The notes beneath the pieces were generated by a model. It worked only from the letters and a program-made list of their open reading frames with translations. It was not told where the DNA came from and did not search any database. Made by a program: the position numbers and the translations under genes. Of a stretch of DNA of 64,000 bases, positions 26,924 to 34,885 are shown piece after piece. Position 1 is the first letter of the stretch, and every line of letters starts with the position of its first letter. This DNA is from Streptococcus suis (GTDB taxonomy: Bacteria; Bacillota; Bacilli; Lactobacillales; Streptococcaceae): contig NZ_POQQ01000048.1 of the NCBI RefSeq assembly GCF_002964575.1, forward strand, positions 18,325 through 82,324, written 5' to 3'.

Positions 26924-27845
26924 ACGATTTTTTAGACACTTTATTGAGTCGCTCAAGAGTTTGAAGCGCAATGGCTGGATGACGGTTGCGGCTATTTCCT
27001 CTGTAACCATTACACTGGCCATGGTTGGTTTATTTGCTTCAGTTATTCTCAATACTGCTAAACTGGCTTCTGATTTGGAACACAATGTTCGTATCAATGT
27101 TTACTTACGGGCCAATTCAACAGATCAGGCTGAAACGATTGTCAATGAGGCTGGTGAAACAGTAGCCAACCCTGATTTTAATAAGGTTTACAACCAAATC
27201 ACAGCCCTTCCAAATGTGCAAACCGTTACTTACTCAAGTAAGGATGAACAGTTGAAAAAGCTGACCGACACTCTTGGTGAAACCTGGAATCTCTTCCAAG
27301 GAGATGCTAACCCGCTTTACGATGCCTATATCATTGATACGACTGAGCCTCAGTACGTAAAATCGGTTGCGGCAGAAGTTGCAAAAATTGACGGTGTTAC
27401 AGAAGTCCGTGATGGCGAGGTGGAAACGGAGCGTATCTTCAAATTGGCATCAATGGTGCGCACTTGGGGACTAGCAGCAACTGGCTTGCTCTTGTTTACA
27501 GCTATATTCTTGATTTCTAATACCATTCGTATTACGATCATTTCTCGTAGCCGTGAAATTCAGATTATGCGCTTGGTTGGTGCAAAGAACAGCTATATCC
27601 GTGGTCCCTTTCTTTGGGAAGGTGCTTGGGTAGGCTTGCTTGGTGCGATTTTACCATCTGCCTTGGTTTATTTCTTGTATCAGATGTTTTATAATTCAGT
27701 TAATGCTAGTCTTGCTAGCCAGGACTTGTCCTTGATTAGTCTAGATATTTTCATTCCAAGCATGGTTGGAGCCCTATTTGTTATCGGCATCCTCATCGGT
27801 TCACTCGGTTCAGTTATTTCCATGAATCGTTACTTGAAAATTTAA
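26916..27845 (+). CDS. ftsX: Cell-division membrane protein FtsX
   Basis: A 309-residue permease-like partner of FtsE: a cytoplasmic N terminus, helix 1 (AISSVTITLAMVGLFASVIL), a large extracellular loop (~50-180) that would contact the PcsB hydrolase, and three C-terminal helices with RSREIQIMRLVGAKNSYIRGPFLWEG, very close to pneumococcal FtsX. The ATG at 26916 overlaps the ftsE stop by 8 nt and gives the conserved beginning MIRRFFRH; an alternative ATG nine bases upstream is possible. Essential in related streptococci. Confidence 0.95.
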   Translation: MIRRFFRHFIESLKSLKRNGWMTVAAISSVTITLAMVGLFASVILNTAKLASDLEHNVRINVYLRANSTDQAETIVNEAGETVANPDFNKVYNQITALPNVQTVTYSSKDEQLKKLTDTLGETWNLFQGDANPLYDAYIIDTTEPQYVKSVAAEVAKIDGVTEVRDGEVETERIFKLASMVRTWGLAATGLLLFTAIFLISNTIRITIISRSREIQIMRLVGAKNSYIRGPFLWEGAWVGLLGAILPSALVYFLYQMFYNSVNASLASQDLSLISLDIFIPSMVGALFVIGILIGSLGSVISMNRYLKI

Positions 27846-27851
27846 AAAATG

Positions 27852-27889
27852 AAAAGGTCCGCACTGATGCTAGTGACGGACCTTTTGTA
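27852..27889. terminator. Terminator of ftsEX (bidirectional)
   Basis: Stem AAAAGGTCCG / CGGACCTTTT with an inner CACT / AGTG pairing. The symmetry also serves the convergent feo operon. Confidence 0.9.
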
Positions 27890-27893
27890 TTGA

Positions 27894-28046
27894 TTATGAG
27901 TGAGAATGATGGGACTTGTCGTCCATATTTTGCTTAATGGCACAGTCACAGGAACATTCTCCACAGGAACTTTTTCCTTTTACTAGGCTGCGAACGGCTA
28001 GAATAAATAGAACTGCAATGATAAGAAAGAGGATAAGTGTTGGCAT
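27894..28046 (-). CDS. FeoB-associated Cys-rich membrane protein
   Basis: A 50-residue protein: an N-terminal membrane helix ([17 protein letters not shown]) followed by a short cytosolic tail KGKSSCGECSCDCAI and a His-rich end KSHHSHS. Cysteines in CGECSCDC and histidines could bind Fe2+. Small proteins of this type (FeoB_associated family) follow feoB in many Firmicutes. Its ATG overlaps the feoB stop (TAATG), confirming that it is a real third gene of the operon. Confidence 0.85.
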   Translation of the reverse strand: MPTLILFLIIAVLFILAVRSLVKGKSSCGECSCDCAIKQNMDDKSHHSHS

Positions 28047-30190
28047 TAGTATTCTCCCTTTTCAAGTTTTTTTAGGGTAACAATGGGTAGAAGAGAGGCA
28101 GGTTTTTTCAGCAAGCTATAGATGGCTGCTAGTAGCAAGATAAGAGCGATAAAAGTCCAAGCTGTTGGAGTTTGTCCATCAATTAGTACGAGCCCCAACT
28201 GGTAGATAATTAGGCTGGTTGCATAGGCCAGACCCGTCTGGAATCCGATAGCAATCCAGGTCCATTTGGCCTCTCCCATTTCACGATGAATAGCACCGAT
28301 TGCTGCGAAGCAGGGGGCACAGAGGAGGTTGAAGACCAAGAAGGAATAGGCTGACAAGGCAGTGTAGTCTTGTTGTAGCAGTCCCCAGAGTTCAGGATTT
28401 TCTTCAGTAGTCTCTCCTAATCGGTAGAGAATACCAAAGGTGGCAATGACGGTTTCCTTGGCTAGTAGTCCTGTGATGGCCGCAACAGTTGCCCGCCAAT
28501 TGCCAAATCCAACCGGCTGGAAGAAGAGGGAGAAACTGCGTCCAATAGAAGCCAGAATGCTCTCCTCTGTTTCAACCATCTGCAAACCCCAGTTATAGGA
28601 ACTAGCAAACCAGATGACGATATTGGTTACAAAAATGATGGTACCAGCCCGTTTAATAAAGCTCAGAGCCTTGTCGAAGGCATAGCGACCGACAGTTTTA
28701 ATTTCTGGTAGATGATAGGATGGTAATTCCATGATAAAGGGGCTAGCTACTCCGCCCAGTTGCTTGGTCTTTTTAAGGGCCATGCCAGATAGAACAATGG
28801 TTCCCATGCCGACAAAATAGGCACTTGGAGCAATCCAGGGATTGTCTGGGAAGAAGGCTCCGGCAACTAAAGAAATGATGGGAAGTTTGGCAGAGCAGGG
28901 CATAAAAGTAGCTGTCATGATGGTGATTTTTCGGTCTTGTTCATTTTCAATGGTCCTGCTGGCCATGACTCCTGGAACACCACAGCCAGTGGAAATCAGC
29001 ATGGGAATGAAAGATTTTCCAGATAAGCCAAAGCGTCTAAAAATCCTGTCCATGACAAAGGCAATGCGGCTCATGTAGCCAATGTCTTCTAAAATTCCAA
29101 GACAGAAAAAGAGAACAAAAATTTGTGGAACAAAGCCGAGTATGGCTCCACAGCCGGCTACAATTCCATCGAGCACCAGAGATTGAAGCCAATCAGCAAT
29201 GTCAAAAACATGCAGATAATGTTGGATATAGTTTGGAACTAGCTCTCCGAATAAGACCTCATTGACCCAGTCTGTTCCCATGGTTCCAACAGTTTGGATA
29301 GAAAGGAAGTAGGTCAGCCACATGACAATGGCAAAGATTGGTAGGGCAAGAAAGCGGTTGGTGACAACCTGATCGATTTTGTCAGAGAGGTTAAATCTTG
29401 TATCGCTCTCTTTGGTGACTAGCTCAGCGATATTCTCAATCAATTGGTAGCGTTGATTGACGATGATGGCTTCCATATCGTCTGCGTATATTTTTTCTAA
29501 AATCGTAATAATTTCCTGTAAATCGAGTAGGGATTGTTGATCTAAAGGACATTGCTCCAAGATAATCGGATCTTGTTCTAGCAACTTAATAGCATAGAAG
29601 CGTTTTTGATGGTCTGGGACGGAGTCGGGCAAGAGGTCAAATACTTGTGACAAAGCAGCTTCGAATTGCTTGTCATACTGAGGAAAGATTGGTTCGATGT
29701 GCTGATGGCTACATTTTTCAACCTCGTGAAGGAGTTGGGGAATGCCTAGTTTCTTTAAGGCACTGATTGGCTGAACTGAAACACCTAGTTGATAGGCGAG
29801 TTGTTCACTGTTAATGGATTTTCCCTGGTTTTTCAGACTATCAGTCATATTGAGAGCGATTACAGTTGGAAGACCCATTTCTAATAATTGCAGGGTTAGA
29901 TAGAGGTTGCGTTCCAAATTTGTCGCATCAACGACATTAAGAATAGCAGCAGGCTGGTCAGTCATCAGATAATCTCTGGCAACAGCTTCCTCAGTTGTGT
30001 AGGGTGATAGGGAGTAGATTCCTGGTAAATCCTGTAGAACTAGATGTTTGCGATTTTTTATCAGACCTGATTTTTTCTCAACCGTCACTCCTGGCCAGTT
30101 TCCGACACGCTGGTTGGTACCTGTCAAGAGGTTAAAAAGGGTTGTTTTTCCACTGTTGGGATTACCTACAAGAGCGATTTGGCTTATCAT
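28046..30190 (-). CDS. feoB: Ferrous iron transporter FeoB
   Basis: A 714-residue protein with an N-terminal G domain (P-loop GNPNSGKTT ~8-16, DLPGIYSL G3, NMTD G4), a GDI-like helical region and about eight C-terminal membrane helices with paired Gate motifs (GCGAILGFVPQIFVLFF and FMPCSAKLPI). It imports Fe2+ across the cell membrane. The start overlaps the feoA stop by four bases and the stop overlaps the Cys-rich gene, so the three are translationally coupled. Likely iron-regulated, but no Fur or DtxR box was identified by eye. Confidence 0.96.
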   Translation of the reverse strand: MISQIALVGNPNSGKTTLFNLLTGTNQRVGNWPGVTVEKKSGLIKNRKHLVLQDLPGIYSLSPYTTEEAVARDYLMTDQPAAILNVVDATNLERNLYLTLQLLEMGLPTVIALNMTDSLKNQGKSINSEQLAYQLGVSVQPISALKKLGIPQLLHEVEKCSHQHIEPIFPQYDKQFEAALSQVFDLLPDSVPDHQKRFYAIKLLEQDPIILEQCPLDQQSLLDLQEIITILEKIYADDMEAIIVNQRYQLIENIAELVTKESDTRFNLSDKIDQVVTNRFLALPIFAIVMWLTYFLSIQTVGTMGTDWVNEVLFGELVPNYIQHYLHVFDIADWLQSLVLDGIVAGCGAILGFVPQIFVLFFCLGILEDIGYMSRIAFVMDRIFRRFGLSGKSFIPMLISTGCGVPGVMASRTIENEQDRKITIMTATFMPCSAKLPIISLVAGAFFPDNPWIAPSAYFVGMGTIVLSGMALKKTKQLGGVASPFIMELPSYHLPEIKTVGRYAFDKALSFIKRAGTIIFVTNIVIWFASSYNWGLQMVETEESILASIGRSFSLFFQPVGFGNWRATVAAITGLLAKETVIATFGILYRLGETTEENPELWGLLQQDYTALSAYSFLVFNLLCAPCFAAIGAIHREMGEAKWTWIAIGFQTGLAYATSLIIYQLGLVLIDGQTPTAWTFIALILLLAAIYSLLKKPASLLPIVTLKKLEKGEY

Positions 30191-30657
30191 TTTACTTCCT
30201 CCGTCAGACGGACCTGCACCATTTGTGCCTCGGATTTACGCAAAGTCAGTTCATAGCCACGCAAGGTGATTTCGATAGGGTCACCGAGGGGGGCAACTTT
30301 TTTGAGAAATAGCTGCGTGTTCTTGGTAAGACCCATGGCCATCAAGCGACGGCGAAGGGCACCAGTTGCGCAGATTTCTAGAACCTTGGCAGAGCTTCCA
30401 ATCGGTAATTGATCGAGGGAGAGTGTCTCATGCTTATCTGAAATTTCCTCAAGGACTAAACTTTCAATGACTGCCTGGTCCAGTGCCAAACGACTGGCCT
30501 TAATCTGAATAATAGCATTGGTCTTAGTCTTTGAAATCAAGCGGATTTCTTGCCCCTCTTTCAAACCCAGATGGGCTAGATGTCGTCGAATATCTTCATG
30601 GGCCAGACATTCGATAATGGTATAGGTCTGTCCAATGTGGAGTTCTTCAAGCTTCAT
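30187..30657 (-). CDS. feoA: FeoA, tandem two-domain form
   Basis: A 156-residue protein made of two FeoA (SH3-like) domains in series: one at about 1-72 (LHIGQTYTIIECLAHEDIRRHLAHLGLKEG) and one at about 78-152 (LPIGSSAKVLEICATGALRRRLMAMGL). Each has the RRxLxxMGL-type motif. FeoA binds FeoB and modulates its activity. A fused double FeoA is common in streptococci and lactobacilli. Promoter: a minus-strand extended -10 TGTTATACT (plus 30687-30692). AAAGGATAG precedes the ATG. Confidence 0.93.
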   Translation of the reverse strand: MKLEELHIGQTYTIIECLAHEDIRRHLAHLGLKEGQEIRLISKTKTNAIIQIKASRLALDQAVIESLVLEEISDKHETLSLDQLPIGSSAKVLEICATGALRRRLMAMGLTKNTQLFLKKVAPLGDPIEITLRGYELTLRKSEAQMVQVRLTEEVK

Positions 30658-30752
30658 AATCTATCCTTTGTGATTTTTATAACAATAGTATAACATATTT
30701 GTTTAAAAAAGTCAGACAATTCTAGGAAGAATATTACTTTTTTAAATAAGTG

Positions 30753-30780
30753 TTGACAAATAGATAAAATATGGTAAACT
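30753..30780 (+). promoter_or_regulatory. Promoter of tRNA-Thr
   Basis: TTGACA (30753-30758), 16 nt spacer, TAAACT with an upstream TG (30775-30780); the tRNA starts 12 nt later. Confidence 0.75.
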
Positions 30781-30791
30781 AATAAAGTACT

Positions 30792-30864
30792 GCTGGTTTA
30801 GCTCAGTCGGTAGAGCGCATCCATGGTAAGGATGAGGTCGCCGGTTCAATCCCGGCAACTAGCA
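30792..30864 (+). tRNA. tRNA-Thr (GGT)
   Basis: 73 nt without encoded CCA. Acceptor GCTGGTT / AACTAGC with one GU pair, D arm GCTCAGTCGGTAGAGC, anticodon stem CATCC / GGATG around loop ATGGTAA giving anticodon GGT, T arm CCGGTTCAATCCCGG, discriminator A. Reads ACC and ACU. Confidence 0.96.
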
Positions 30865-30876
30865 TAAAATAAGCTG

Positions 30877-30904
30877 AAAAACCCTTGAAACACAAGGGTT
30901 TTTG
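30877..30904 (+). terminator. Terminator of tRNA-Thr
   Basis: Stem AAAAACCCTTG / CAAGGGTTTTT with a five-base loop. Confidence 0.88.
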
Positions 30905-30944
30905 TTATGTCTGCCTCAAATTCTCCCCTGATATCAAAAAAATC

Positions 30945-30972
30945 TTGACTTGTCAGTTTATTATGTTAGAAT
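30945..30972 (+). promoter_or_regulatory. Strong promoter of ABC exporter leader
   Basis: TTGACT (30945-30950), 16 nt spacer, extended TGtTAGAAT (TAGAAT 30967-30972). It drives a ~300-nt leader before the exporter genes. Confidence 0.8.
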
Positions 30973-30986
30973 AGGGCTTAGAAAAA

Positions 30987-31057
30987 AGAAAGGAGTAAAA
31001 CAAATGAACACACAACTTGTCCTTCAGCAAGCTATTTTTTATCATACACTCCTTTCT
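30987..31057 (+). promoter_or_regulatory. SD-sequestering inverted repeat in leader
   Basis: AGAAAGGAGT (30987-30996), which carries the Shine-Dalgarno of leader ORF 1, is perfectly complementary over ten bases to ACTCCTTTCT (31048-31057), which lies inside that ORF. Confidence 0.75.
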
Positions 31058-31081
31058 AAGCAGGAAAACAGGGCTCATTGA
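31004..31081 (+). CDS. Leader peptide 1 (25 aa)
   Basis: A 25-codon ORF directly after a strong promoter, with an excellent AAAGGAG site 8 nt before the ATG. Peptide begins MNTQLVLQQAIFYHTLL and ends ENRAH. Its ribosome site is locked by an internal 10-bp inverted repeat. No known peptide family; most likely a regulatory leader whose translation, rather than product, matters. Confidence 0.6.
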   Translation: MNTQLVLQQAIFYHTLLSKQENRAH

Positions 31082-31135
31082 ACGACTGTTGAAGTTTTTC
31101 GTGGGGCATACTCTGGAATAGTGGGAAAGTCAAGC

Positions 31136-31213
31136 ATGTCTTATCATGGTCAGGTGGGCTTTGTCATGGCTATTCGGGAGTTGGTCTATTTTTGTGGACT
31201 GAGCTATGCCTAG
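31136..31213 (+). CDS. Leader peptide 2 (25 aa)
   Basis: A second 25-codon ORF (begins MSYHGQVGFVMAIRELV, ends GLSYA). Its TAG stop at 31211-31213 falls within the 5' arm of the attenuator stem, so a ribosome translating to the end would cover that arm. Codons 6-7 (CAGGTG) form the proposed antiterminator strand. Shine-Dalgarno is weak (GGGAAAG). Confidence 0.45.
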   Translation: MSYHGQVGFVMAIRELVYFCGLSYA

Positions 31214-31241
31214 GTGGAGTGATAGACACCTGGGCTTTTTT
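31208..31241 (+). terminator. Leader attenuator before ABC exporter
   Basis: Stem GCCTAGGTG (31208-31216) / CACCTGGGC (31227-31235), nine pairs with one GU, followed by six T. It lies between the promoter and the transporter genes, so it can only make sense as an attenuator. CAGGTG at 31151-31156 can capture CACCTG of the 3' arm instead. Confidence 0.85.
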
Positions 31242-31280
31242 GTGCTTAGAAAGGGATAAGTATATACAAAAAGGAGATAT

Positions 31281-33008
31281 ATGTTTCGATTGATTTTTGA
31301 CTATGTCAAGCAACACAAGTGGCTCTACTTGGTAGTTGTTGTGACTTTGATTATTTATGATGTCACCCTCTTGATACCGACGCAGATTATTCAGAGGATG
31401 GTGGATACGCTGACTAAGAATGGACTGACTGAGCAGGTTTTACTTCAAGAAATGGGCCTTTTGCTCTTAGTAACCTTTCTCAACTATGGGATGGGCTTTA
31501 TTTGGCATTTGAAACTTTTTCAGGCTTCTGTCAATTTCAAATTTGATATGCAACAGCGGGCCTTTAAAAAGATGGTCACCATGCGGACGCCCTTTTATGA
31601 AAAATTTCGGTCTGGTGATGTCATGACCCGCTTTTCAACGGATGTTGATGGTCTGATGGAGATGGTTGGCTACGGGCTGATGATTGTGGTCTATGCAGGT
31701 GGAATGTTAGCTTTTATTATTCCGACCATGTTTTTCATTGACTGGAAGATTTCCTTCCTGGCTATCTTACCGATGATTTTTATGGCAGTTGCTTTCTTTT
31801 TCATTGGTCGCAAGCAGGATTTGGCTATTGATGCCAACCGTGAGGCAGTTGCACAGCTCAATAATGAGGTCTTGGAAGTTGTCGAGGGTATTCGTGTAAC
31901 CCGAGCCTATAGCAAAAAGGTAACTCAAAAGGGGCAGTTTCAGGCTCGAACCAAGGAATTGGCGGATGGTGGGGACCGGATTACTACCCTACAATCCCTT
32001 TATAACCCGTTGGCTACGGTCGGTCTGGGTTTGTCGACTATCCTGGTCTTGGTACTTGGAGCAGGGGCAGTCAAGTCTGGTCAGCTCAGTCTGGGGCAGG
32101 TCATCGCCCTGCAACTCTATGTCAGTTCCCTCCTGGAGCCTTTCTGGACCCTGGCGGATTTCATACTAGTTTATCAGACAGGTAAGACTTCATTTGAAAA
32201 ACTGCAGGAGCTGATTGAAACAGGAGATGACTTGGAAGTGGATGGCTCGGTAGAAATAGCCGAGCTAGATAGTATTTCTTTCAAGAACTACAGCTTTAGC
32301 TATCCTCAGTCGGACCGTCCGAGTTTGCAGGAGATTAACTGGACCTTGAAAGCCGGTCAGACAGTCGGGATTGTTGGAAAAACGGGTTCCGGAAAGACCA
32401 GCTTGGTTAGACAATTGTTACGTCAGTATCCAGTTGGGCAGGGTGAGTTTCTTGTTAATCATCAGTCTGTCCTTGACTTCAAACGCTCTAGCCTAGAGCG
32501 TAAAATCGGCTATGTTCCCCAAGAACACATTCTCTTTTCAAAATCTGTTGGGGAAAATATTGCCTTTGGTAAGCGTGACAGTAGTTTGGAAGAAATTGAA
32601 GCGGCTATCGCAACCGCAGCCTTTAGCCAGGACTTGGAGCGGATGAGTCATGGACTGGACACCATGATTGGCGAGCGGGGTGTGTCTATTTCTGGCGGTC
32701 AGAAACAACGGATTTCTATTGCGCGTGCCTTTTTACGAGAGCCAGACTTGCTCATTTTAGATGATTCCCTGTCAGCAGTTGATGCTCGAACAGAAGGTCA
32801 GATTATCCAAAATATCCAGAAAGAACGTGCTGGTAAGACCAATGTCATTGTGACCCACCGCCTGTCTGCTGTCAACCATGCGGACTGGGTACTGGTCTTG
32901 GATGAAGGTCGCATTGTAGAAGAAGGCCGACCGGCAGACCTGCTAGCCCAAGAAGGCTGGTACTATGAACAATACCAGCGCCAACAAAGTCAGGAAGGAG
33001 GAGAATAA
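31281..33008 (+). CDS. Heterodimeric ABC multidrug exporter subunit 1 (degenerate NBD)
   Basis: A 575-residue half-transporter: six membrane helices (to ~310) and a nucleotide-binding domain. Walker A VGKTGSGKTS (~363), intact signature SISGGQKQR (~470), and Walker B LLILDDSLSAVD, where Asp replaces the catalytic Glu. That change marks the degenerate-site subunit of heterodimeric exporters such as LmrC, BmrC and PatA. It is followed without a gap by its partner (TAATG overlap). An AAAAAGGAGAT site precedes the ATG. Controlled by the upstream attenuator, so expression is probably drug- or translation-stress-inducible. Substrates are not predictable. Confidence 0.9.
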   Translation: MFRLIFDYVKQHKWLYLVVVVTLIIYDVTLLIPTQIIQRMVDTLTKNGLTEQVLLQEMGLLLLVTFLNYGMGFIWHLKLFQASVNFKFDMQQRAFKKMVTMRTPFYEKFRSGDVMTRFSTDVDGLMEMVGYGLMIVVYAGGMLAFIIPTMFFIDWKISFLAILPMIFMAVAFFFIGRKQDLAIDANREAVAQLNNEVLEVVEGIRVTRAYSKKVTQKGQFQARTKELADGGDRITTLQSLYNPLATVGLGLSTILVLVLGAGAVKSGQLSLGQVIALQLYVSSLLEPFWTLADFILVYQTGKTSFEKLQELIETGDDLEVDGSVEIAELDSISFKNYSFSYPQSDRPSLQEINWTLKAGQTVGIVGKTGSGKTSLVRQLLRQYPVGQGEFLVNHQSVLDFKRSSLERKIGYVPQEHILFSKSVGENIAFGKRDSSLEEIEAAIATAAFSQDLERMSHGLDTMIGERGVSISGGQKQRISIARAFLREPDLLILDDSLSAVDARTEGQIIQNIQKERAGKTNVIVTHRLSAVNHADWVLVLDEGRIVEEGRPADLLAQEGWYYEQYQRQQSQEGGE

Positions 33009-34747
33009 TGAAGGTTTTAGGATTTTTATTGAAGCAAATTGGTCGCGTCAAGTGGCTCTTTACGTTTGCTGTTATCTGTTACTTAGCAGCTTCTAGTCTT
33101 TTGCGATTTGCCCCTCTCATTATTCAAAAAGCCATCGATGGACCTTTACGGGCCTTGAGTGAAGGCCAACCCTTCCAAGAAGCCCTTTTCTTGCAGATGG
33201 CAAGTCAATATGTGGCCATGATTTTCTTGGGTGCACTTGGCTATTACCTTTCCATGCGGATCTTGATGCACTCGGCCAATAGGATCGCAGAGTATTTGCG
33301 CAACCAGGCCTATGATGTTATGCAGCACCTGCCCATTTCCTATTTTGATGACAAACCTGCCGGGAAGATTGCCACTCGTATTGTTAACGATACTGAAACC
33401 TTGCGCAATCAGTTTTACGGTACTCTTGTTAATGTCTTTAATAGTTTTATTCGCTTGCTTCTTACCTACGGGATTGTTTTCTACATCAATCCTAGTCTAG
33501 GTTTTGCTCTCTTGCTACTAATTCCAGTCTTTATCGGTATTCAATTTGTCTATAAAAAAATGACAGATAAGCCGATGAAAGATTTCTATGATGCTCGTAG
33601 TGAGGTCAATACGCAGGTCAATGAGACCATGAACGGAGCTAGCCTTATCCAACTTTACGGACAGGAAGAGAACATGTTGGCAGAGTTTGAAGCGACTGCT
33701 GATAAAATGCGGCGGGCTGACAATCAAATTATTTGGGCTCAATCCAGTGCAACTTGGACCTTGCTAGAGTTTCTGAAATTCTTGGTTTTGACGGGGATTT
33801 TGACGATTGTCGGTTATCAATTTTTACAAGGCCAATCTAGTCTATCACCGGGTAAGTTATTTGTGTATATTGATTACATTGAAGGGATTTTCGTTTCACT
33901 AGGGGCCTTGGTCAAGCAGTTTCCCAATCTCCTTCGGTCGATTGAAACAGGTAAGAGGTTGATGGGCTTGCTGGAAGAAGAAACGGAGCCCGATAGTAGT
34001 GCTGAATTGACGGTGACAGACGGTCAGGTGGTCTTTAACCAAGTGACCTTTGCCTACGAAGTTGGCAAGCCTATTCTCAAGGACATCTCCATTCAGGCTG
34101 ACAAGGGAGAAACCATAGCTCTGGTGGGCCACACAGGCTCAGGCAAGTCCTCCATTATGAACCTCCTCTACCGTTTCTATGATCCTCAGGAGGGTCAGGT
34201 TTTGATTGATGTGAAAAACATCCGTGAATATTCCCGTGAGAGCCTGCGCAGTCACATGGGGATTGTCCTTCAGGATCCCTATCTCTTCACTGGGACCATC
34301 GCTAGCAACGTGGCTATGGATAGGGAGAAGATGGATAGACCGGCAATTATAGAAGCCCTGGAAAAAGTTGGAGCAGGTCCAATGCTTGCTCGCCTGGAAC
34401 AAGGTATCGATGAACCAGTATTTGAAAAGGGGTCAACCTTCTCAAGCGGTGAACGTCAATTGATTGCCTTTGCCCGCACCCTTTACTCCAATCCCAAAAT
34501 CTTGATTTTGGATGAGGCGACTTCACATATCGATACGGAAACGGAAGAAATTATCCAGCACGCTATGGAAGTGGTCAAGGAAGGTCGCACCACCTTTATC
34601 ATTGCCCATCGCCTGTCCACCATTCAAAATGCAGACCAGATTTTAGTCCTGGACCAAGGTCGGATTATTGAACGTGGCAAACATGAGGAACTGCTTGCCT
34701 TTGGCGGTGTTTATGCACAGATGCATGAGATACAGGCTAGGGTGTAG
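33008..34747 (+). CDS. Heterodimeric ABC multidrug exporter subunit 2 (catalytic NBD)
   Basis: A 579-residue half-transporter partner: six membrane helices and an NBD with Walker A VGHTGSGKSS (~373), Walker B ILILDEATSHID with catalytic Glu (~502), but a degenerate signature FSSGERQL (normally LSGGQ). Combined with subunit 1 this yields one functional and one degenerate ATP site, the arrangement known for LmrCD, BmrCD, PatAB and SatAB. Which of these it is orthologous to needs a tree. Gene order and coupling support an obligate heterodimer. Confidence 0.9.
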   Translation: MKVLGFLLKQIGRVKWLFTFAVICYLAASSLLRFAPLIIQKAIDGPLRALSEGQPFQEALFLQMASQYVAMIFLGALGYYLSMRILMHSANRIAEYLRNQAYDVMQHLPISYFDDKPAGKIATRIVNDTETLRNQFYGTLVNVFNSFIRLLLTYGIVFYINPSLGFALLLLIPVFIGIQFVYKKMTDKPMKDFYDARSEVNTQVNETMNGASLIQLYGQEENMLAEFEATADKMRRADNQIIWAQSSATWTLLEFLKFLVLTGILTIVGYQFLQGQSSLSPGKLFVYIDYIEGIFVSLGALVKQFPNLLRSIETGKRLMGLLEEETEPDSSAELTVTDGQVVFNQVTFAYEVGKPILKDISIQADKGETIALVGHTGSGKSSIMNLLYRFYDPQEGQVLIDVKNIREYSRESLRSHMGIVLQDPYLFTGTIASNVAMDREKMDRPAIIEALEKVGAGPMLARLEQGIDEPVFEKGSTFSSGERQLIAFARTLYSNPKILILDEATSHIDTETEEIIQHAMEVVKEGRTTFIIAHRLSTIQNADQILVLDQGRIIERGKHEELLAFGGVYAQMHEIQARV

Positions 34748-34780
34748 GAGAAGGGGGAGTATAGTCATTTTTTATAGGAT

Positions 34781-34805
34781 GGATAAATAATATATATTAG
34801 TAAGG
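34781..34805 (+). repeat. Upstream motif shared with the AhpD-like gene
   Basis: GGATAAATAATATATATTAG then TAAGG, closely similar to 36617-36639. Both precede accessory-looking enzyme or transporter genes by about 80-105 nt; may be a common operator. Confidence 0.35.
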
Positions 34806-34885
34806 ATCTTCTTTTTCTGATAGGATAGGGGTAACTCGTTTAAACTTGTTACAATCAGTCATCATATCCATCACGGAGGTCCAAT

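Noticed and set aside
26360..27097. A 245-codon minus-strand frame across ftsE and ftsX
   Set aside because: Antisense shadow of two essential, well-conserved genes.
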